Assembly: GCA_026168455.1 (NCBI GenBank)
Contig: CM047425.1
Location: 22,336,648-22,400,647, forward strand
DNA from: Theocolax elegans
Taxonomy: Eukaryota > Arthropoda > Insecta > Hymenoptera > Cerocephalidae
Length of the DNA stretch: 64,000 nt
Direction of reading: 5' to 3'
Shown: in pieces, positions 24,946-37,325 of the stretch
Numbering within the stretch: the stretch's first letter is position 1
Layout: every line of letters starts with the position of its first letter
Notes under the pieces: generated by a model
The model's input: the letters and a program-made list of their open reading frames with translations, nothing else
What the model was told of the DNA's origin: nothing
The model's database searches: none
Translations under genes and position numbers: made by a program

Positions 24946-25805
24946 AAGGAAGTAACGAGCCTCGCACGCACATCGAACCGAACGTCACCTGCTGATTTTG
25001 CGCGGGCGATCGCATTTGCCCGCAAAATAACACTATATTTATCGTACCGACTATCATCAGCGTTGTTCGTCATTTGCGATATTAAGGATACTTTAAAGCG
25101 AGAGTACGCGTGTGTGTCCTGCAAAAAGGAGCAGCGATCGGTAGAAATAAGCGAGTACGGGAGAGGAAAAAAACTTTGTACATCGAGAAGAGGAAAAAAA
25201 GTAGTTACGCAAGGACAGATGAAACGAAATACAGAAAGGAATCGACAAAGCGAGGACACGAGTCTCGAAAAGCGAGCCGACAAAGAGCAAACACAGCGAA
25301 AAAGGCCCTTTTCTGTTCCTCCCTGTTTTTAGGCGAAAAATCGCCTAGGCCTTGGAAGGCGCGAAAAACACGGTTTTTATGCATACATATACGCGGAGCT
25401 TTGCAGCTGCGCCGTAAAAAAAAACCGACCATTTCTTTTTTGCCCCACGCGTTTCTTCCCACCTCTTTTCCGGGGCTCGACCTTCGAAAAACCGAGAGAG
25501 AGGGAGGACAGCGACGAGGGAGGAAGCGCAACTTCCCTTTGTTTCCCCCTTGCCTTTTTAAATTTCTTTTTTTTTCGTTTTTAAAAAGGGAGAGGCGGCA
25601 GAGATGACGGGGCGCAAAAAAGGGGGAGCCAACCCACCGGGATCGATGCACATTGTTTCGGGAGGCGAATTTTCGAACCCAAGCGTTGTTAGGCGTGCGG
25701 GGTAAGCATGTCGCCGAACCCGAGTGACGGGCCCTGTCGTATCGGAACAAGAGGAAATTTTATTGTGACAGAAGCGATTCGAGAAAGTCTGCGCTAATTA
25801 CTCGG
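24946..25805. promoter_or_regulatory. GC/purine-rich island with 7-bp hairpin
   Basis: Purine-rich at 25105-25300 and CpG-rich at 25480-25740. A tight hairpin TAGGCGA-AAAA-TCGCCTA lies at 25330-25347. Frames up to 181 codons on both strands are Arg/Lys- or Phe/Ser-rich by composition. Confidence 0.3.
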
Positions 25806-26750
25806 GAACGCTTCACCGAGCTTTTCCGAGCTTCAATTTTTTCCTTTTCTTTTTTATTTTCATTTTTTTCCGACTACATCTTTTTTATCTTTCTTTATAC
25901 ATCGATGTTTATTACTCACTTGAAATCTCGATGGACTTTGTTTATTCAGTTTATGTCATTTTTCGCGATAATTTAGTTATTTAAATTAATTATTTATAAA
26001 ATTTAAAATTATTTTCTAGCACTTGGGCAAATCTTGTATTTTCGAACGACACACTTATTCCATTAAAGTAAATTATGTAACGTACGTTCGCATATACCCA
26101 CTCGAATAAACGACTAGGTGCTTTCATATTTTTTAATTATAAAATCCAGATAATAAGATATAACCGAGTTGAAATTAATAATCCACGTTTGTGTATCTAA
26201 TTGTTTATATAAATATATACACATGACGCGCGTACGATGGTTCATCACGTAAATAGAATATAATGTACATACGAGAGATTATTCAATTAAAGTTATTAAA
26301 AACATTGCAAGAAAGATGTTGCTTCTAGTGGATTTATAATTACACAGAAATGAAACCTTTGACGGAAAAGGTTCATTATTTATTTTCTCAATTACACTGC
26401 CGTTACTCGTGTTTATACCCAAGAGTTACATAGCTTCGTATTCGACGCTTATACGCGAGACAGTCCACTGACTGACTTTGTGACTCTTGACAGTTCCGAT
26501 TTTAATATTGTCTATTTACAATAAGACATCGGATATGCAACGAACCTATCATGCCACGGTGCGTCAATATTTAGAAGTATAATTAGATTACAAGAGAAAC
26601 CTTAATTGCGGAGTTTAGCAATTTCCTTGGATAAATATTGTAGCGTCGGTATATTGACATATTTATTATACGGTCTCGTACATTTTACCCGACAATTTTA
26701 TTGGTAATTCAAAAGTAAGGCATTAAATCATTACAACGTACATATACTCA
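25806..26750. other. AT-rich non-coding stretch
   Basis: No recognisable feature. Confidence 0.45.
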
Positions 26751-26796
26751 CATACACACACACACACCCACCCACCCACCCACACACACACACAGT
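26751..26796. repeat. compound (CA)n / (CCCA)n microsatellite
   Basis: CA dinucleotides on both sides of a run of CCCA tetranucleotides, typical of slippage plus point mutation. Confidence 0.9.
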
Positions 26797-27177
26797 AAAT
26801 CGTTGAATTTTTAATTAAAAGCAGGAACGGTTATAATACGAAAATTCCAGTAACCCGTGGTATACACTGCCGAAAAAGCCATTCGCCAAAGAATTCTCGA
26901 GGCTGGCGTATTGCCTGAAGAAGGTTCTATTTTAAAATATCCAGAAACTCGCCATGCGCAATCCGCGGCCTTTTGTAGAAAGAAAATTTCCCCTTCCATT
27001 TCGTTTACTAGCTTGCCAGATTTTCTGTGCTCTCCCTCTTTCTCTCCCTCGCTACGTGTATATGTACGAACACTCGTACACTCCGACTCCATCAACTTTT
27101 CGTGAAAATCGTTTTTGGCTTAGATTTCCCGTTTTTCGGTTTAGCTTGTAAACTAAAAAAGTATCCTCCATATATCG

Positions 27178-27180
<3 letters not shown>
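26797..27180. other. small mixed-composition block
   Basis: 26840-26975 is less AT-rich than its surroundings and lacks simple repeats. Short frames of 82 and 94 codons on opposite strands cover it, with no domain recognised. It could be a conserved non-coding element or an unrecognised small exon. Confidence 0.2.
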
Positions 27181-27221
<41 letters not shown>

Positions 27222-27225
27222 TTCT
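27181..27225. repeat. (TC)n microsatellite
   Basis: Pure TC for about 34 bp, then TTTCTCTC-type drift. Confidence 0.9.
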
Positions 27226-27470
27226 ACATATATGTATATATACGTTTAAGCAGGAAAACGCATGGATTTTTCGGATCGAGTCAACTCGTGCGCACGTATT
27301 ACATTGTGTCGATTTAAACGGTAGTTTTTTTACGTCAAAATATCCGAACGTTTTATTCGCAATTTGAAATTTTTATGAAAATATATTAAACACGCCGACG
27401 CGACCTTTTTTTGATAATGGATATGCATATCGGTTTTCGGATGACGCTGTCGAATTATTATCGTTGTTGT

Positions 27471-27507
27471 TATTATTATTACTATTATTATTATTATTAT
27501 TATTATT
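27471..27507. repeat. (ATT)n microsatellite
   Basis: Trinucleotide run with one ACT interruption, preceded by GTTGTT. Confidence 0.85.
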
Positions 27508-28185
27508 GCATATTTCATCCTGATGTTTAAATGATTTTGTAAATAACTGTAATTTTTTCTTAATGGATCCGATGATTTTCGACCGACGATCAAATTGATT
27601 TACAAACGTTTTTACAATATTTTATATCGAAAAGAGTAACGTTTTCGTGGAATTGGTATATCAATCCGGAATAATGTTTTAAACATTCTTTGTGATTAAT
27701 ATTACAACGAAAGGTTATTATTGCACATTCGGACGAATAACAGAAAAAAAGTAACGTTATTAAATTCTTAAATCAACGAAAATTTCTAGATTATTAACGT
27801 TTGTTATACGAATATTTGCCCTGCTTTTGTTTGACAATGACGTGTTTGATCCCTATATACACATGCAGTATTGAGTTGATTATTTTATTGTAAATTTAGA
27901 TTTAAGTTATTTAAATTATTATTGCCAAGGAGATTTTTCTCACGCGAGGTGTATATGCGAACACAGGGAAAAAATATTTCCGTGGATTGTGGTAAAAAAT
28001 TGACTAACGATGGATGATGCCCGGTAATTTTTATCCTGAACTCACATTTATTCCCACGTTTATCGTGAATACTTTATCAAGCGGTATGCAACCTACAATG
28101 TCTTTAACCTTTTCAATTGATAATTCGAGGATCATTTTTATAAATAAGTGAAGTGAAAATGTAAAATCTACTTCGTACCTATAGA
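27508..28185. other. AT-rich spacer
   Basis: No feature recognised. Confidence 0.45.
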
Positions 28186-28455
28186 ATTTCCAAAGAATTC
28201 CAAAGACTTCTAGAAGATTTCTAAGCAAAAATAAAAACTTACAAAAAATTTTATATTTAGAAGATTTTTAAAGACTTTCAAAGAATTTCAGAGACTTCAA
28301 GAGACTTCCAAGCATTTCCAAAAGTTTAGAAGTCCAAAAGGAAAAGTTTTCACATTTCAAATCGAGATAACAAAATTTTTTTCTGAGTGAAATTTCAAGA
28401 AGATTCCTAAAGATTTCTTAAGACTTTTAAAGATTTTTGTGACTTCTTCAATAAC
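28186..28455. repeat. cryptic ~10-bp repeat, AAAGAYTTC-like
   Basis: Variants of AAAGACTTC / AAGATTTC / GAGACTTCAA recur at roughly 9-12-base spacing through most of this interval, with drift and short interruptions. It resembles a decayed minisatellite. It has no coding potential. Confidence 0.5.
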
Positions 28456-28790
28456 TTTTTTTTACTTTTAGGAGCGCGTAGTGCTTCGGTGCTAGTGTTT
28501 ATCGTGTAACTAATCTATAAAATAACTATTGTATAGTTCTCAAATAATACACGTATGTACTCAAAGTCGATGTATATCAGATAAATAAGTTAAATATAAA
28601 AAACGTTTGAAACATTCGTGATAAAATAAAATGTGAATTTATTATTTTGAATATAATTTTCGACGATTAGATAAATAAGAAAATTAAGAGAGCGTGAATT
28701 TTATAAAATTGAAAAAAATTTGACCGTAAATCTAAGTCATAGGTAAGTTTTTCATTTTGATTTAGCCGGATGCGAGGTGAGATTGGGTAA
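28456..28790. other. AT-rich spacer
   Basis: No feature recognised. Confidence 0.4.
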
Positions 28791-29325
28791 GAAATTCTGT
28801 TTTACCATAGAGTAATATAAAGTGGGTATAGAAGAAGAAGCGGGAGCAGGAGGAGAAGTAAGCATGCGAAAGTGTCTGAGTAATTCCACCTGCTTAGTAC
28901 GTTATCTACGTTCATCCTTCTTCCGCGAGTTGTTGTCTCCCTCCAGGAGAAGACGAGGAGTCACTGGCGAACGCGGCTTTAATTCAACCTGGCAGTCGGG
29001 CTAAACGCGGAGAAACGAAACGGAACGGAAATATATACACGTATCTGTATACAACCGAGCTCTGGGTCCGCGAGGGCATTATAATGACTCTCCCCGACTC
29101 CTCGTATCCCCTTCCCTTCCCTTCTCTTCCCTTTCTTTCCCTTCTCTTTTGGTTTCGTGTATACCTTAATGGCGTTTCGAAAAATGCATTTGCTTCAATC
29201 GTAAAGAATCCCCTTGTGTATGTTTGTGCGAGTCGTGCGATTCCGCGAGAGATGACTTCGATAAAACTTGGAGGAAGAGAGAGAGGGAGACACAGAGAGA
29301 GAGAGAGGCCGATGCTAATTGCTCA
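28791..29325. promoter_or_regulatory. GC-rich island with CT- and GA-rich flank
   Basis: A CpG-rich core (28900-29075), then a pyrimidine tract (29095-29150), then a GA-rich run (29270-29310). No supported exon. Confidence 0.3.
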
Positions 29326-32290
29326 AGGCTTGTTAAAAACATTCTCAACTCTGATCCTATCGTTCAGATATATTTATTATTAGGATAATTTTACCACGAC
29401 TCGTCTTCTTATTTTTTTTTCTTATTCTCTTTATTTTAATCTTTTTTCAACATTTACCTTTTGGTTTAATTGAACTTGACTGTAATGCACGTCGCTCGCG
29501 CTTACTGCTTCCTGTAAAGCTCGCATCAGTTATTTTAATAAAGCCGCGTGTCATCCACGAAACCGTGACGAAAATGCGTTAAACAATTTTTTTTTCCTAC
29601 GCCGAGTAGTGATTGATATGCTTAGAATTTATTGATAGAGTTTAATTCCAAATTCGATGAATTAAGAATATTACATTTTTACACTTATTCGATATTTGAG
29701 CGACTTGGCTATTTTCTTGAAAATTATAAGATATATTTTTTACACTCGTCCAATCTGTAATCAATAATACACGTAGCTTGTTATTTTAATCGAATTGTAC
29801 ACCGAGTCTAGTTGCTGTAAATGTCGATAATTCGTTCGTGTACTACCTGAAAGCAAATTTTACAAAAAGAACTTTTCATAGTTGCCGGAGACAGCTTTGA
29901 TTCGCCGTGATTCATTCCGCAAAAAATATAGAGCTACTTTAAAACTTAATAAAAGAAAAATTAAAATATGCTGAAAATTTAGTGACGTGGCAATCTGAAT
30001 ACGATCCGAAATTTGAGGCTGAGACGCAACGATTAATAAACAAGGAATTGTTTTTCGTTTATTTGCATTTTTGCATGCGCCAGAACATTGAATCGTCGTT
30101 TAAATAGACGATGCAAGATGATCGTATCACCGTGGTATCTTACAAAATCAACTATTAACTGGAGTACAAAATATACAGTTGTAGATTGTTTCCATTCTAT
30201 CGTAGAATGTTCTTAGCGTATCGACGAGGTACATTAAGCTGTCGTACTACACAGCTTGGTTTTTCCTCTCAGTGTAACCATTTAAATTGCAATTATTTAT
30301 TGACGTACATTTTAAATTCAAGATTTCCGTGACTATTTCCAATAAGCATATTAAAATTATGGAGAATTCTTTTTCCATTTTTATCGGTATAAAATTACTA
30401 TGAGGTGTATAAGTTACGAATTAAACTTTGAAAATTAGAAACCCTTGACTAATTTTTGTAATTTTGAATAAACCCAAATTTGCTCTTATTAACGAAATGG
30501 ATAATTAATTAACAGGTGGATGGCATGTACTTATCTTGAAAGAAAAAAATGTTTCCACTCCTATTTCTAAAGTAAATTGTATAGATACCGTTATAAGTTA
30601 ATCATTAGTATTTTAAACTCAAAATAATGTTTAATTATATTCTTTACGTCAGTTTAGCGTCATTAATTTCTCTGACATCTTAATTGAACAGTAAATGAGA
30701 GGAAGATACGAGGGGGGAATTTCCCGTCTATAGATTTAAACTTTCCTGTCCTGTACCAACCATCTGGGATGGAACAAAGCTGGACTTATAGACTTAAATT
30801 CTCCACGTAAAATATGAAATTACAAAAAAGTTCCTACACATTTACTGTTTTAATAACAATGAGTACTCTATAAATAAAAATGAACATTAAAGAGATATTA
30901 AATTTTTATCTCCCCATATTTTTTTTATTATTCATTCTTGAAATATAAAATTTTTATTTATCATTTGCAGTTTAAAAAAATTAATCATAATAAATTTTAA
31001 CGGGAGTATAAACGTTCCCAGATAGAAGATAAATGAGAAAAACGTTTTTCTATCGGATACACACCATCGTTGTTTAAACAATTTAAACGGTTGATCTGGC
31101 TTTTCAACGATCGTTCCATGTACACACACACATTTTCTTCTTAAGATGGCAAAGGAAGTGGCATAATGGCAACTTATCGATTTTGGCACCAATCGGCGGG
31201 CATCCCTTCTTTTTGGCTTCAATTTTCGAGATATCGATTGTAGGACTGGGGGCTTATTTAAAATGGATGCATTTTAAGCAGGTATTTAAAATGCAGAATA
31301 GCTTTTTTTCATTTTCAATGCGGAGAGCTGTATTTAAAATGCTTTTAAAAGCACTTTTCATTTACATTTAAATAAGCTTGATATAAAATGAATTTTATAA
31401 ATATGAAATGTCGGACTTGAATATATAATCATGCGCCGGTAGCTTCATTGTGATTAATAATTTTTTTATTTTACACTAATAATATATTCTTTAGAATTCC
31501 AATGACTTATATTGCGTATTAGACGACATCATTGAATAATATAACGCCTATTGATAACATCCTCAATGTTTGAAATCATATCGGCGTCCGATTATATTTT
31601 ATGCTTCAAAGTTTAATTTTAATCAGTAACGGAAGTTGATTATTCTGCAAAGAAATGTTAAATTTTCATCGAGAGACTATATAAGTGAACCGAACTAAAC
31701 AGATATATTTTATAGATGCGCTTGTTTATAATAATATCTATACCAACTAGCTAATTCAAATGCATGCCAGTTAGAAATAACTAATTTTGTTATATTATTA
31801 TAAACTTCATACAATCTAAAAGTAAATGAAAAATAATAAATTAACGTAACTTTGTAACGTTAATAGATTTGCTAAAGAGTCTAATTAGTGAGGTTAATTA
31901 AGACTTGAATTATATTTTTTCTGCTCAATTTTAGTCGCTAATAAACTATTATAAAGACATACAAAACATGAAACACGGTTAATTATTTAAAATTTTAATC
32001 AGAATTTTTTTTTTCAACTTAATGTTGTAAAACAAAATTATTATTTAAACGAAAGTTTCAATTATTTAGTGTAGATGCTAAACTGTGCACGAGCAACTCT
32101 ATATTTTAAAAATAATGCGAATAATATTAGTAATTTGAAGCAATATGAAATTATTTATATATTTTTTTTACATTAACGTGAAACTCCATTTACAGAATCC
32201 GTTAATATAGGAATCCATTCAATTTCCATAGCCATTAAGTACGATTGAAAATTTTCGATTTAAAAATGAGTCAATCAGGCGTCCTCCAAA
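29326..32290. other. AT-rich non-coding stretch
   Basis: Includes three direct copies of TATTTAAAATG (31255, 31283, 31331) and the 12-bp palindrome GCTTTTAAAAGC (31341-31352). Otherwise unremarkable. Confidence 0.45.
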
Positions 32291-33260
32291 AAAGCGCGAA
32301 TTAACTGCCGCGTCGTTGAGGCAGCCAACTGTCACACGCTCGTATTTTCTCCGTTCTCTCGGTTGCGCTTCCCTGTATACCTATACAGAGAGTTGAAATT
32401 TTTCGATGATTAAATTCAGCCGTCGGGTTAAGAGCCGAAGCTCACTTATCCATACTAATAACGATACAGGGAAAGACGGATTTTTCGTATGCGACAGGGT
32501 GGAAGCGAGAGGAACTCTACACGAGAGAAAGGAATAATATTCCATTCGAAGAAGAGAGAGGTGAAAAAAAATTGAGAATGACAGGAGGAAGAGGAGGAGG
32601 AGAGGAAGAGGTGCCGCCAGCCAGAAGGAGGAGAAAGGGAAAGAAAGAAAGAAAGAAAGAACGAACGAACGAACGAACGAACGAACGAACGAACGAACCC
32701 TGATGTAGGGGTGGTTGGGTGGATAGAGGTGGGTGGTGGCCAATTAATTAATTTCGATTATCAGCCGTTCGCGCCTTCCACGCCAGAAAATTTTCACGTA
32801 CGGTCTGTACAGTCTCGTATCTTTTTCTATCTCGTTACACGCAACGACGCACACATCGCCGGCTGCCCGGCGAACAAATCGGGAGGATGAAGGAATATGG
32901 AAAAGAGGCTCATCGATCTCATCCGCCGTCTCTACTTTTTTTCTTTTCGTTATCTTTTTCCCCGTGGTTTTTTTGTAAAAAACGCCGGGTGAGAGGGTGG
33001 TGGCGGGGGAGGAGGGGGGTGGCGGTGAGAAGGAAGCCGGCTAATTCGCGGGAGCCAGTACCTCGCGATAAGGGGGTCTGATTAAAAGTCGATAATTCGC
33101 GTTTTGCGTCGCGTCGACGCGCGCGAGCTTCGCTTTCTCTCTTTTCTCCTCCTATCCCGGTTATTTCTCCCCCTCGAAAGCACCTGCAGCTAAGGATGGA
33201 CTTGCGCGTTTTCCCGTTTCCTGTGTCGCTAGTGTCCTCCTCTCGATTCGACTTGATATT
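32291..33260. promoter_or_regulatory. GC-rich island, G/purine-rich, with tetranucleotide repeat
   Basis: Contains a GGAGGA-rich purine tract (32580-32640), the GAAA/GAAC repeat, a G-rich stretch (32985-33040) and a CpG-dense segment (33095-33130). CACCTGCAG at 33181-33189 carries an E-box. Frames of 120 and 124 codons are repeat-derived. Confidence 0.3.
32641..32698. repeat. (GAAA)n(GAAC)n tetranucleotide microsatellite
   Basis: Five GAAA units switch abruptly to about nine GAAC units. In one minus-strand frame this gives a short Arg-Ser-Phe-Val repeat, which is not evidence of a gene. Confidence 0.95.
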
Positions 33261-33770
33261 GATGTTTGTTGTTATTACCGCTTTATTTTGCACAGCAAAG
33301 AAGATCCTACCATTAGTCGATAATTCACGGACAAACTGCTATTCCGATGATTAGACTAATCCTTTTACAGTTGTACACTTTGTCCCTCAACACTCGTCAC
33401 ATTATTTATTTACAAATGTCGTAAAGATATTTTCAAAAAATAAAAAAAGTTTCTTATCTTACGAAATGTTGGATTGAAACTCAGTTTTATCTAAATACCA
33501 AAAATATTTTTAAAAATATACAATGTTTTAAATATTAATAATAAACAATTAATTTAAATTTCTGAAATAATTCATACATAATTGTTAAAAGCAAATAAAA
33601 GGGTATGTTTGACAAAATTAAAAAACTATTCTCTATGTGTATACAAATCAAGACAAATATGAAAACAGTAACAATATTTAGGAATTATCATTTTTTTACT
33701 ATATTATTGTAGCTTATATCACCAAAAATCTATTTTCTAAAAATGTCACTCCACGGATTTTAAATTCCCT
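33261..33770. other. AT-rich spacer
   Basis: Nothing recognised before the tandem duplication. Confidence 0.4.
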
Positions 33771-34800
33771 ATTAAATTTCTAATTAATTTCCTATTACCT
33801 GTGAAAATGTATTGTCTTATCAAAGTCAAAGAAAAATAATACACTTTGAATATTTATTGAAAACAATGCTTTAGATTTTCATAAATAAAATTTTTAATAA
33901 CTAATCACATAAAATAAATATTTAAGATTAAGTATTAAAACTTAGCTAGGACTCAACAATTTATACGACTCTAAGAACTCCAAGTTGCTCGCTCGAAAAG
34001 GCACGACAATTCGCCGCGTATCAATCCCGAGGACAACATTATGAAGGCCACAAGCCGCCAGACATAAACCAAAAGAGGAAGCAAATAAATACTAAGTAAT
34101 AAAATTGAAAATATTTTAATAAGAAAGAAAGAAATTTTAAGTCTATGTGTTTCGTCTTGGGACCGTCTGCCAGAACTCATCAGTGGGGCGCAGACGGTCC
34201 CTGCCCCAGACACACAAGACAGTATTATTTTTGTCTGGGCGAGAAAAAATTATATTTTTAATAATAACAGGACTTTGGTTTAAGATTATGTCCATAGTAC
34301 ATACTCTGAAGTTAGGGGGCACTTTTCCATCCACAATCAGATTTCCATCTTATGTGTACTTATATAGGCTCCGTTCATTCGTTCTTACGATACCGAAATT
34401 TAAGTTTATCATTATTTTGATTCAATAATACTGTCTTGTGTGTCTGGGGCAGGGACCGTCTGCGTGCATTGTACCTTACTTCGCCAAATTATTTGATTAT
34501 ACAAAAAAAAATACATAAAAATACAGTAGAAAATAATAGTACACATTAAAAAATTATTTAATTTCTCGAAACAATCAAAAATTATGCACATAGGTAAGAA
34601 GAAATAATCTACTAATGTAAGTCCATTTTTTCCTTATTTCAAGCCAAAAAACATACAATTTTAGTTAAGTACAGGTAGAGACGAATAAAAAGAAACGAAT
34701 ATAGTCTTCTAAAACGTCGATATCTGAGTGAAGAATGATTGCAGGGAAGTTTCAAAAATAACATTTAAATGTACGTCGTTTTAAGTTTTAAATTGCTTCT
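33771..34800. repeat. tandem duplication, copy 1
   Basis: About 1030 bp beginning ATTAAATTTCTAATTAATTT. It is nearly identical to 34801-36013, with two larger gaps. It lacks a ~91-bp net segment after ACTCAACA (33958). It also lacks most of the right TIR of the enclosed element after CCGTCTGC (34463). Many of the remaining differences are single-base indels at homopolymers. Confidence 0.9.
34100..34463. mobile_element. TIR element in copy 1, right TIR truncated
   Basis: The left TIR and core are present, but the right TIR stops after CCGTCTGC. The ~94 bp that complete it in copy 2 are missing, so this copy is broken. Confidence 0.75.
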
Positions 34801-36013
34801 ATTAAATTTCTAATTAATTTCCTATTACCTGTGAAAATGTATTGTCTTATCAAAGTCAAAGAAAAATAATACACTTTGAATATTTATTGAAAACAATGCT
34901 TTAGATTTTCATAAATAAAATTTTTAATAACTAATCACATAAAATAAATATTTAAGATTAAGTATTAAAACTTAGCTAGGACTCAACATATTTCATCTTA
35001 TTATTAAAAATATAATTTTTTCTCGCCCAGACAAAAGTTTTTAAATTGATATTGAATTTTGTTGGTCTTGCTGAGCTAACGTCTAACGACTCTAAGAACT
35101 CCAAGTTGCTCGCTCGAAAAGGCACGACAATTCGCCGCGTATCAATCCCGAGGACAACATTATGAAGGCCACAAGCCGCCAGACATAAACCAAAAGAGGA
35201 AGCAAATAAATACTAAGTAATAAAATGAAAATATTTTAATAAGAAAGAAAGAAATTTTAAGTCTATGTGTTTCGTCTTGGGACCGTCTGCCAGAACTCAT
35301 CAGTGGGGCGCAGACGGTCCCTGCCCCAGACACACAAGACAGTATTATTTTTGTCTGGGCGAGAAAAAATTATATTTTTAATAATAACAGGACTTTGGTT
35401 TAAGATTATGTCCATAGTACATACTCTGAAGTTAGGGGGCACTTTTCCATCCACAATCAGATTTTCCATCTTATGTGTACTTATATAGGCTCCGTTCATT
35501 CGTTCTTACGATACCGAAATTTTAAGTTTATCATTATTTTGATTCAATAATACTGTCTTGTGTGTCTGGGGCAGGGACCGTCTGCGCCCCACTGATGAGT
35601 TCTGGCAGACGGTCCCAAGACGAAACACATAGACTTAAATTTCTTTCTTTCTTATTAAAATATTTTCAATTTTAGCATTGTTACCTTACTTCGCCAAATT
35701 TATTTGATTATACAAAAAAAAATACATAAAAATACAGTAGAAAATAATAGTACACATTAAAAAAATTATTTAATTTCTCGAAACAATCAAAAATTATGCA
35801 ACATAGGTAAGAAGAAATAATCTACTAATGTAAGTCATTTTTCCTTATTTCCAAAGCCAAAAAACATACAATTTTAGTTAAGTACAGGTAGAGACGAATA
35901 AAAAGAAACGAATATAGTCTTCTAAAACGTCGATATCTGAGTGAAGAATGATTGCAGGGAAGTTTCAAAAATAACATTTAAATGTACGTCGTTTTAAGTT
36001 TTAAATTGCTTCT
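34801..36013. repeat. tandem duplication, copy 2 (longer)
   Basis: About 1213 bp, head-to-tail with copy 1. The junction is GCTTCT followed directly by ATTAAATTTC. It contains a complete TIR element (35221-35674) and a 98-bp segment (34989-35086) not found in copy 1. Confidence 0.9.
35221..35674. mobile_element. short TIR element (454 bp) with ~129-bp TIRs
   Basis: 35221-35349 and 35546-35674 are near-identical inverted copies, differing by single-base indels. They flank a core of about 196 bp. Each TIR contains a second inverted repeat, GGGACCGTCTGC with GCAGACGGTCCC (35279-35290 and 35310-35321 on the left). There is no transposase and no clear target duplication. It fits a non-autonomous MITE-like element of unknown superfamily. 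Short frames inside repeat between copies only because the DNA is duplicated. Confidence 0.8.
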
Positions 36014-36285
36014 TTTAAATTTTTCAACAATTTTTCACAAAGTTATATAGCCGTTTAAATAACGATATTTTCTTGTTACTTTTCTCCTATTTTTTTTTCA
36101 GAGAACCGATATCTTTTCATAATAACCAGCTTAATTTAAAACTCTGTAACTTTGTGAAAAATTTACAAAAAAGTAATTTCAAGTTTGAAACGTCTACTCT
36201 CGAATGCACTTTTCAGAAGTTTTCTGCGATCATTCGTTACTCAGGTACGGGAATGTGAAAAAAACGAGACGAAAACAAAAAAGTA
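35885..36285. repeat. imperfect inverted repeat, older foldback
   Basis: About 35885-36060 and 36105-36285 are diverged inverted copies. They share an exact 17-bp stretch, TAACTTTGTGAAAAATT (read on minus in the left arm, plus in the right). They also share TCATTC-TTACTCAG-type phrases, at perhaps 70% identity by eye. The right breakpoint of the tandem duplication (36013) falls within the left arm. Confidence 0.55.
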
Positions 36286-37325
36286 AGTACAATTTTTTTC
36301 CTTTTCGAAACAGTAAATCGTAAAATACTTTACCAAAGTTTATTTATTCTTTGTAAACGTAAACAATAAAAACAATTGCATAAATCATGTAATAAGTAAA
36401 ACATTTTTTTATTTTTTTCGTTGTTTAATATATTAACTTGAATTATACTTTAAGCAACTTGTATGCTTACTTTATTTATTTATTGAATTTACATATAACT
36501 TGTATTAAAATACAAAATACGCTTAAATTGGCAAAATAAATTGCTTGTTAATTATATATGGCACCCTGAATAATTACTTTAATTAAATAATTTAAAATTA
36601 CTCATGATTAATGGCATAGTTGTTCTCAGCATGATTTTTAAGAATTTAAAAAAAATTAATGATTTATCGATGCAATAAATAACGCTGTACTAAAACGTGA
36701 AATTTCGTCTGCGTTTTGTATAGAGTTTCGTTAATGTGCTTTGACGATTACGAACCAATATCGGTAAAAAATATCTTTCGATAAAAGAAAAATTGATCAT
36801 AGGGTTATGACTCAACGGTTTGATTCGTGCAGCATTTTCTAACGTAGATACTCTATACCGAAGTGTTCTAGATAAAGTATAACAATAGATTCGGTTTTAA
36901 CTACGGAAATAAGCATTTAGCTATGTCATTTTATGTTACATAACTATCCTCATAGTATACTTTAGTAATTGATCAATTTCTGATCACGATTAATTTTTAT
37001 TATTAATTGATGCGAACGTATACTCGGTCTTTAATTTTTTTTCTTTTTTTCAGCTTTGCATCGCTGCAAGTATATAGATACTATAATGTATTTTACAACA
37101 ATGAGAATTTCTATTTCCTTATACATCGGTACAAAAATCAATACCACAATTGTTTGTATAAGACGGTTACGCGCTTCATCCTTATACCAAATTCAAAAAT
37201 AATAAATTAACAGTATTTAGAGAGCCATATAAGTTATGTAAGCGTAATAATTTTTGATAATTTAGTTAAAAGAGTATAGGTATAAGTATGCGAAAAAGAG
37301 GAGGTTCATACTAGCCAAGGTTGCA
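36286..37325. other. AT-rich spacer
   Basis: No feature recognised. Confidence 0.4.

Noticed and set aside
34143..35499. Similar frames present in both duplication copies (minus strand, ~63-78 codons)
   Set aside because: Their similarity reflects the DNA duplication, not coding constraint. They lie across TIR and core of a non-autonomous element.
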